The position numbers were made by a program, and so were the translations under genes. Below, piece after piece: positions 60,180 to 64,000 of a DNA stretch of 64,000 bases. The stretch is from positions 239,618,422-239,682,421 of the forward strand of contig NC_081406.1 of assembly GCF_030272615.1 (NCBI RefSeq), written 5' to 3'. This stretch comes from Cryptomeria japonica. Lineage: Eukaryota; Streptophyta; Pinopsida; Cupressales; Cupressaceae. Numbering within the stretch: position 1 is the stretch's first letter; every line of letters begins with the position of its first letter. A model generated the notes under the pieces. The model made no database searches. It was not told the origin of the DNA and saw nothing but the letters and a program-made list of their open reading frames with translations.

Positions 60180-61539
60180 CTTAGATACAAATTATTGGCA
60201 ACAACAATGAGGGAAAATTGTGAGGGGGAAGAATTAGTTTTCTACCAGATCTATAAACTCAACCATAAGTACAAATCTGATAAATTACAACAACAACAAA
60301 GATAAGCAAATTGATAGCACAACACACAAAACCAAGATTTTGGCATGGAAAATCCAGTTAAAGGAAAAGCCATGGTGGGAACCAACCCATAATAAGATGA
60401 GTACTATGCAGTAGTATTTGAAAAATATTACAAATGGGAATGCACTAGCATTCACGCACACTACCTAGAGCTCGCTTGCTCAAGTTACAATAGCCCAGAA
60501 GGCAACAACCCTCAAGGAAGTCGCACTAACTTACAACAAGATTCAAACTATAATCTAGAAGAAATGAACTATAATAATAACATCTCCTAATACTTGATGA
60601 CAGTTTCGATTAAGAACACATGTCTTCTCTACACCAATCTTTGCTCAATACATTGTACTGAAAGATGAATCCTTTTGTTCACACATACACCACTCTCTAA
60701 TAAATGTAGACACAACCTTTATACCCAAATTACATGACTATACCACCTATTTATACAATTCATCAACCTTGATAACAAGGTTGGATAAACCCTCAACACC
60801 CAATTTTAAAATTACATTACATGATACAAATATTGACCACCGGACCAATATAATAATATACATCATATAACATGGACCTAAATCAAATCACCAAATATGC
60901 AACACCACCAAAAATCACACCAAGATCAACCACAACACTCTACACCACCAGGAATATCTCATAATACGAAGAAATTCATTGGATAAAAAAAATCACCAAA
61001 AATTGCACAACGATTTATGCAGATCATCAAAACAAACATGACACAATTAGGAAACACTAGCAAGTACATTACAATCATTAACTTAAGAACTGCACCAACA
61101 CCACTTATCAAATCTTCATCAATCAACATCTGAACCTCAAGAATAATCAAATAGTAGAAATTGTCATGAGGAAAGATAACTCGTGGAGCACCAAATCACA
61201 AACCATCTAAAATGAAGTTACACAAGAACATCCTAAACAATCTCCCAAAAACTTAGCTCAATATTTGATCATGCCAAAATATACAGGAGGAAATACTGAA
61301 CTCTACAAAGAACTGATCAGAAAAACAACTACAAACTTGATCATATGATATGATTAATTAAGCTTTATGGATCATTGAAACTAATATAGAAAGTTGTAAT
61401 AACACTACAAATACTTCATATACCAAACCATTATCCCAATAAACCAATCTGCATAATCTACAATCATCAAATTAATAAAACACAGGAATATGTTGACATC
61501 AATAACAACAACATATCCTAGTAGCAACAATCTTCAATA
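60180..61539 (-). repeat. 5' LTR of the minus-strand copia, with primer site
   Basis: The LTR spans 60192-61539 (1348 bp). Just left of it, 60180-60191 reads (minus strand) TTTGTATCTAAG, a decayed TTGGTATCAAAG. The minus-strand promoter has the hairpin AACCTTG/CAAGGTT (60765-60782) next to TATAAATAGG (60746-60755). Confidence 0.8.
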
Positions 61540-62254
61540 GGATTCATGCTTTAGGAGCACTCAATTCTATCCTTCCTGGTTCTATTATGTTTGTTTCTAA
61601 CAATCAAGTAGTTACAATCAAAGGTTGATCCTGACTCTATGAACTTATGTCAAATCACAATAGGTGGTCATGCCTCAATTACACCTACCATTAAGAACTT
61701 TATTCCATCTATATCTTTTAATATTCTAGCAGTTATTCGAATGGTCCTTCATAAAGAGGAAATCCATGAGAAGGTTGTCCCTAAAGAAGATCCTCCTAAA
61801 GTAGAAAGTCCTAAGTCTACTCCTACTCCATCTCCTTCCTCTCAATCAATTGCATTTCTTGGTGATGATTGGGGTTCCTTAAAATTTACAAGCTCCTTCA
61901 TTAGAGAATATAAAGTCAATCCTATCCACCTTAACATTCCAAAAGTATCATTTACACCTTCTATCAAAGATGATTATTCTTTTGTATTGTGGGATCACGT
62001 GAACACCATTGGCTATAACATTAAAGGTGATCCTCCCCCTTTGGAGGAGTTGTAGTCACATTATGGTCCAGGATTCAATATCACTTCTAATCATGTATTC
62101 AAAAGGAAATGGTCTTGGACACATGGATCAAGGAGTTAAGGTCCCTTTGAATTCGAAACTATGCTCTTTTACAATGGGTTTAGGTTACAAAGCTTCTCCT
62201 TTGTCTTCATTCCCTTCATTGTCTAATGTTTCCATGTCTTCTTCTTGTGATTAA
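61540..62254 (+). pseudogene. Tat/Ogre-type protease end with G-patch-like segment
   Basis: The first codons read IHALGALNSILPGSIMFVSN and VVTIKG, the C-terminal protease block of Tat elements (IHxLGAVxSTLHQxxKF-VVTI). A Pro/Ser-rich spacer follows (VESPKSTPTPSPSSQSIAF) and an ordered stretch (WGSLKFTSSFIREYKVNPI). After a frame change comes SKGNGLGHMDQGVKVPLNSK, then MGLGYKASP, which resembles the G-patch region seen after Tat proteases. It is the flank into which the minus-strand copia inserted: its 5' LTR abuts GGATT at 61540. Gag and RT are not visible. Confidence 0.65.
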
Positions 62255-62819
62255 TCAAACTTTTCTCCACAAGAGAAAGGCTTTTTTCTTTCTCCTCATT
62301 CTTTATATAATCAAGAGCTTATTTTGTTAAGGCTTCTTAAAGACCACTAGATTACTCTTCCTCCTCCTACACATAAGAAGTTTCACAAGGATGATAAAGA
62401 AAATCATTCTTCTATGCATGCCATCAAGTGCTTGGCTATTCCACAAGTCAATGTAAGGCCTTGAAGGACAAGATATAACAACTTTATCAATCAAGTGAAA
62501 TTAATTCTTCATCTATTGATGCACCTTCTTCTTCTTCTTTGCACAACAAGTGATATCAATGTTTACTTCTATCTTATTCATTTACATTCATTTGTGCATT
62601 CTTACTCTACTTACTCTCCACCCATGGTGGCACCTATCTCTTCTTCACTAAGAATGGTGCATGTCTATCTCTCACCTGAAGTGGTGACTATCTATTTGTT
62701 TCCCATTGTGGCAAGTATCTATTCTTGGCCATTTATGGCTCTTATCAAAATTGATATTATTTATAGTGTCCTCCCTCTGTAATAATGAGGACCTATATAG
62801 AATCTATTTATCTCTATTA
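62255..62819. other. unassigned sequence downstream of the Tat fragment
   Basis: Broken open runs on the plus strand (for example 62495-62782) without a motif. It may be the protease-RT linker of the same Tat-like fragment. Confidence 0.4.
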
Positions 62820-63043
62820 GTAGTGGCTTTCCTTCATAGCAAGGTTGGTTCTACTTTTTTTTGGTAGTGGCTTTCCTTCATAGCAAGGTTGGTTCTACTT
62901 ATATTTTGGTAGTGGGTTTCCTTCATAGAAAGGTTGGTTCTACTAATCTTTTGGTAGTAGATTTCCTTCATAGAAAGATTGGTTCTTCTTATCATTTTGT
63001 ATTAGATTATTTCATAGAAAGGTTGGTTCTATTTATCTTTAAT
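62820..63043. repeat. 45-bp tandem repeat, five units
   Basis: Units start at 62820, 62864, 62909, 62954 and 62999: GTAGTGGCTTTCCTTCATAG, then CAAGGTTGGTTCTACT and a T-rich end. Unit 5 is the most diverged. A period of 45 keeps frame, so the 64-codon ORF across it only reflects the repeat. Confidence 0.92.
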
Positions 63044-63646
63044 CACCTGGCATAACACAACCTGCTAGACTGTGATCTATCTTTTTAATCATTACAATCT
63101 ACATTTTCACTAGCTATAAAGGAAGCTAGTGTATAGGTCATGTAATATCTCTTAGACATCGATTGGTTCTCTAACCTTTGGGTGCATTATTTCTTAAATA
63201 AATTGATCCTTTCTTTTTTCTCTCCTTTTAAAAACTCCTCTATGTGTGGTTTCTTGTATTTTAAAGACGATGCATAGTACTAGGATAACCTTTTATATAT
63301 AGGTTTCTTTCACTTTGTTAACTTAAACATCTTAGTTTATTATGTTCTTTCATGTGTGTGCTATCCATATTATTATTTGAATATCTATTTATTTATCATG
63401 ATCTAACCCCATCATCTTAATAATTTTCACTTTCTAAGATTGTCTTGTGTAGATTTTTCTATCTAATGCATTTTTTTTATAGGTCTTCACCTTAGGGGAT
63501 GTTTAGTAGATTTCCTTTAGTGTGCACATTTATGTTGATTCATAAGCCCACAAAATTTGGGGAAAAATGTAGACTAAAAAATTGCATACCCCTATGCAAG
63601 TTCACCTAAAATTTTGTATCCACATTAGTGTCCATTCCCCTATCAT
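63044..63646. other. AT-rich sequence without genes
   Basis: I see no coding or structural feature on either strand. Confidence 0.5.
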
Positions 63647-64000
63647 TGTTGGAAACAAGATGCCACTTAGAGGGGGGGTGAATCATTGATTTCTAAATTC
63701 TTAACCCTTTTAGCTGCAAGAGAGATTACTAGTTACCAACCTAAGGACCAAGAAAGCCTACTGATAAGGCAAATCAAGACAACTCAATTCAACCACACAA
63801 AGGGCACATTACATAACACCGGTATATATGAGGAAAACCCAAGATGGGAAAAACCTCGGTGAGAAATATTGCTGGAATCTATTTCTCCAATCCAGCCTCA
63901 AAATAAAATAATGGTTACAACATTTAGGGCACCAACCCCTGATAGTTTATGGGCACCAACCCATGCACCAAGCTCCAAATCAGTGATTTCAATGGATTAC
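63647..64000 (-). repeat. minus-strand LTR, partial, runs off the window
   Basis: Starts TGTTGGAAACAAGATGCC. Then come the reverse of the CCCCCCTCTAAG block (GAGGGGGGGTGAATC), AACCCAAGATGGGAAAAACC and TTTAGGGCACCAACCC. These are the reversed late blocks of the solo LTR at 36436-38106, so it belongs to that family in the opposite direction. Confidence 0.75.

Larger units (their letters stand above)
56670..61539 (-). mobile_element. minus-strand Ty1/copia, same family as the 40351 element, heavily deleted
   Basis: Read on the minus strand: 5' LTR 61539-60192, degenerate primer site, gag start at 60136, gag C-end, protease, integrase, start of RT, internal 3' stretch with AAAGGGGGAGAT tract, 3' LTR from 57663. 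Protein blocks are close to those of 44028-48216 (DEWVIDSGCSHHMT, VRF-DDKAC, VHIKG-DKTPYELWFG). Gag is internally deleted and most of RT and all RNase H are missing. The left end is unresolved. Confidence 0.85.

Overview
This window looks like intergenic DNA from a seed plant with a large, transposon-filled genome. A gymnosperm is possible, but that is inference. The base composition is AT-rich. I find no intact cellular gene, tRNA, rRNA or CRISPR. Almost everything recognisable is decayed retrotransposon, and much of it is nested, so the insertion history can be read from 5-bp target-site duplications (TSDs).

Region 1 (1-4882): the 3' end of a Ty3/gypsy chromovirus with its putative 3' LTR, unassigned sequence, and the end of a second LTR-like block.

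Region 2 (4883-33040): one old LINE (L1-type ORF2 with RT, zf-RVT zinc knuckle and RNase H) cut into four pieces by three later insertions: a solo LTR with a primer-binding-site tail (5540-6765, TSD GTTAT), a Ty1/copia element (8783-14469, TSD ATTGC/A) and a 17.7-kb Ty3/gypsy Tat-lineage element on the minus strand (15014-32689, TSD CTAAC). Removing each insertion with one TSD copy restores the LINE reading frame. The Tat element has protease with G-patch, RT, two RNases H and integrase in one 8.3-kb frame broken only by stop codons. It has a Gln/Pro/Ser-rich ORF where gag should be, and an antisense ORF encoding a plant mobile domain (PMD).

Region 3 (33041-40350): AT-rich repeats, including a degenerate duplication. 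One copy holds a 353-bp TRIM (TSD CTTAT) and the other a 1.67-kb solo LTR (TSD TTTTC). A 33-bp tandem repeat and an unidentified coding-like stretch follow.

Region 4 (40351-52126): a Ty1/copia element inserted in that coding-like stretch. Its 5' LTR is split by a 2.4-kb solo LTR (TSD CATGG), and its 3' end carries three LTR copies in tandem separated by two copies of a 222-bp spacer.

Region 5 (52127-64000): a minus-strand LTR-like fragment, a 5'-truncated copia element (52953 to about 56655), a minus-strand copia of the same family as region 4 (about 56670-61539), a Tat-type protease/G-patch fragment, a 45-bp minisatellite, and the start of a minus-strand LTR at the right edge.

No polyprotein is intact. 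Each carries stops, frameshifts or lost catalytic residues, so none is expected to be autonomous.
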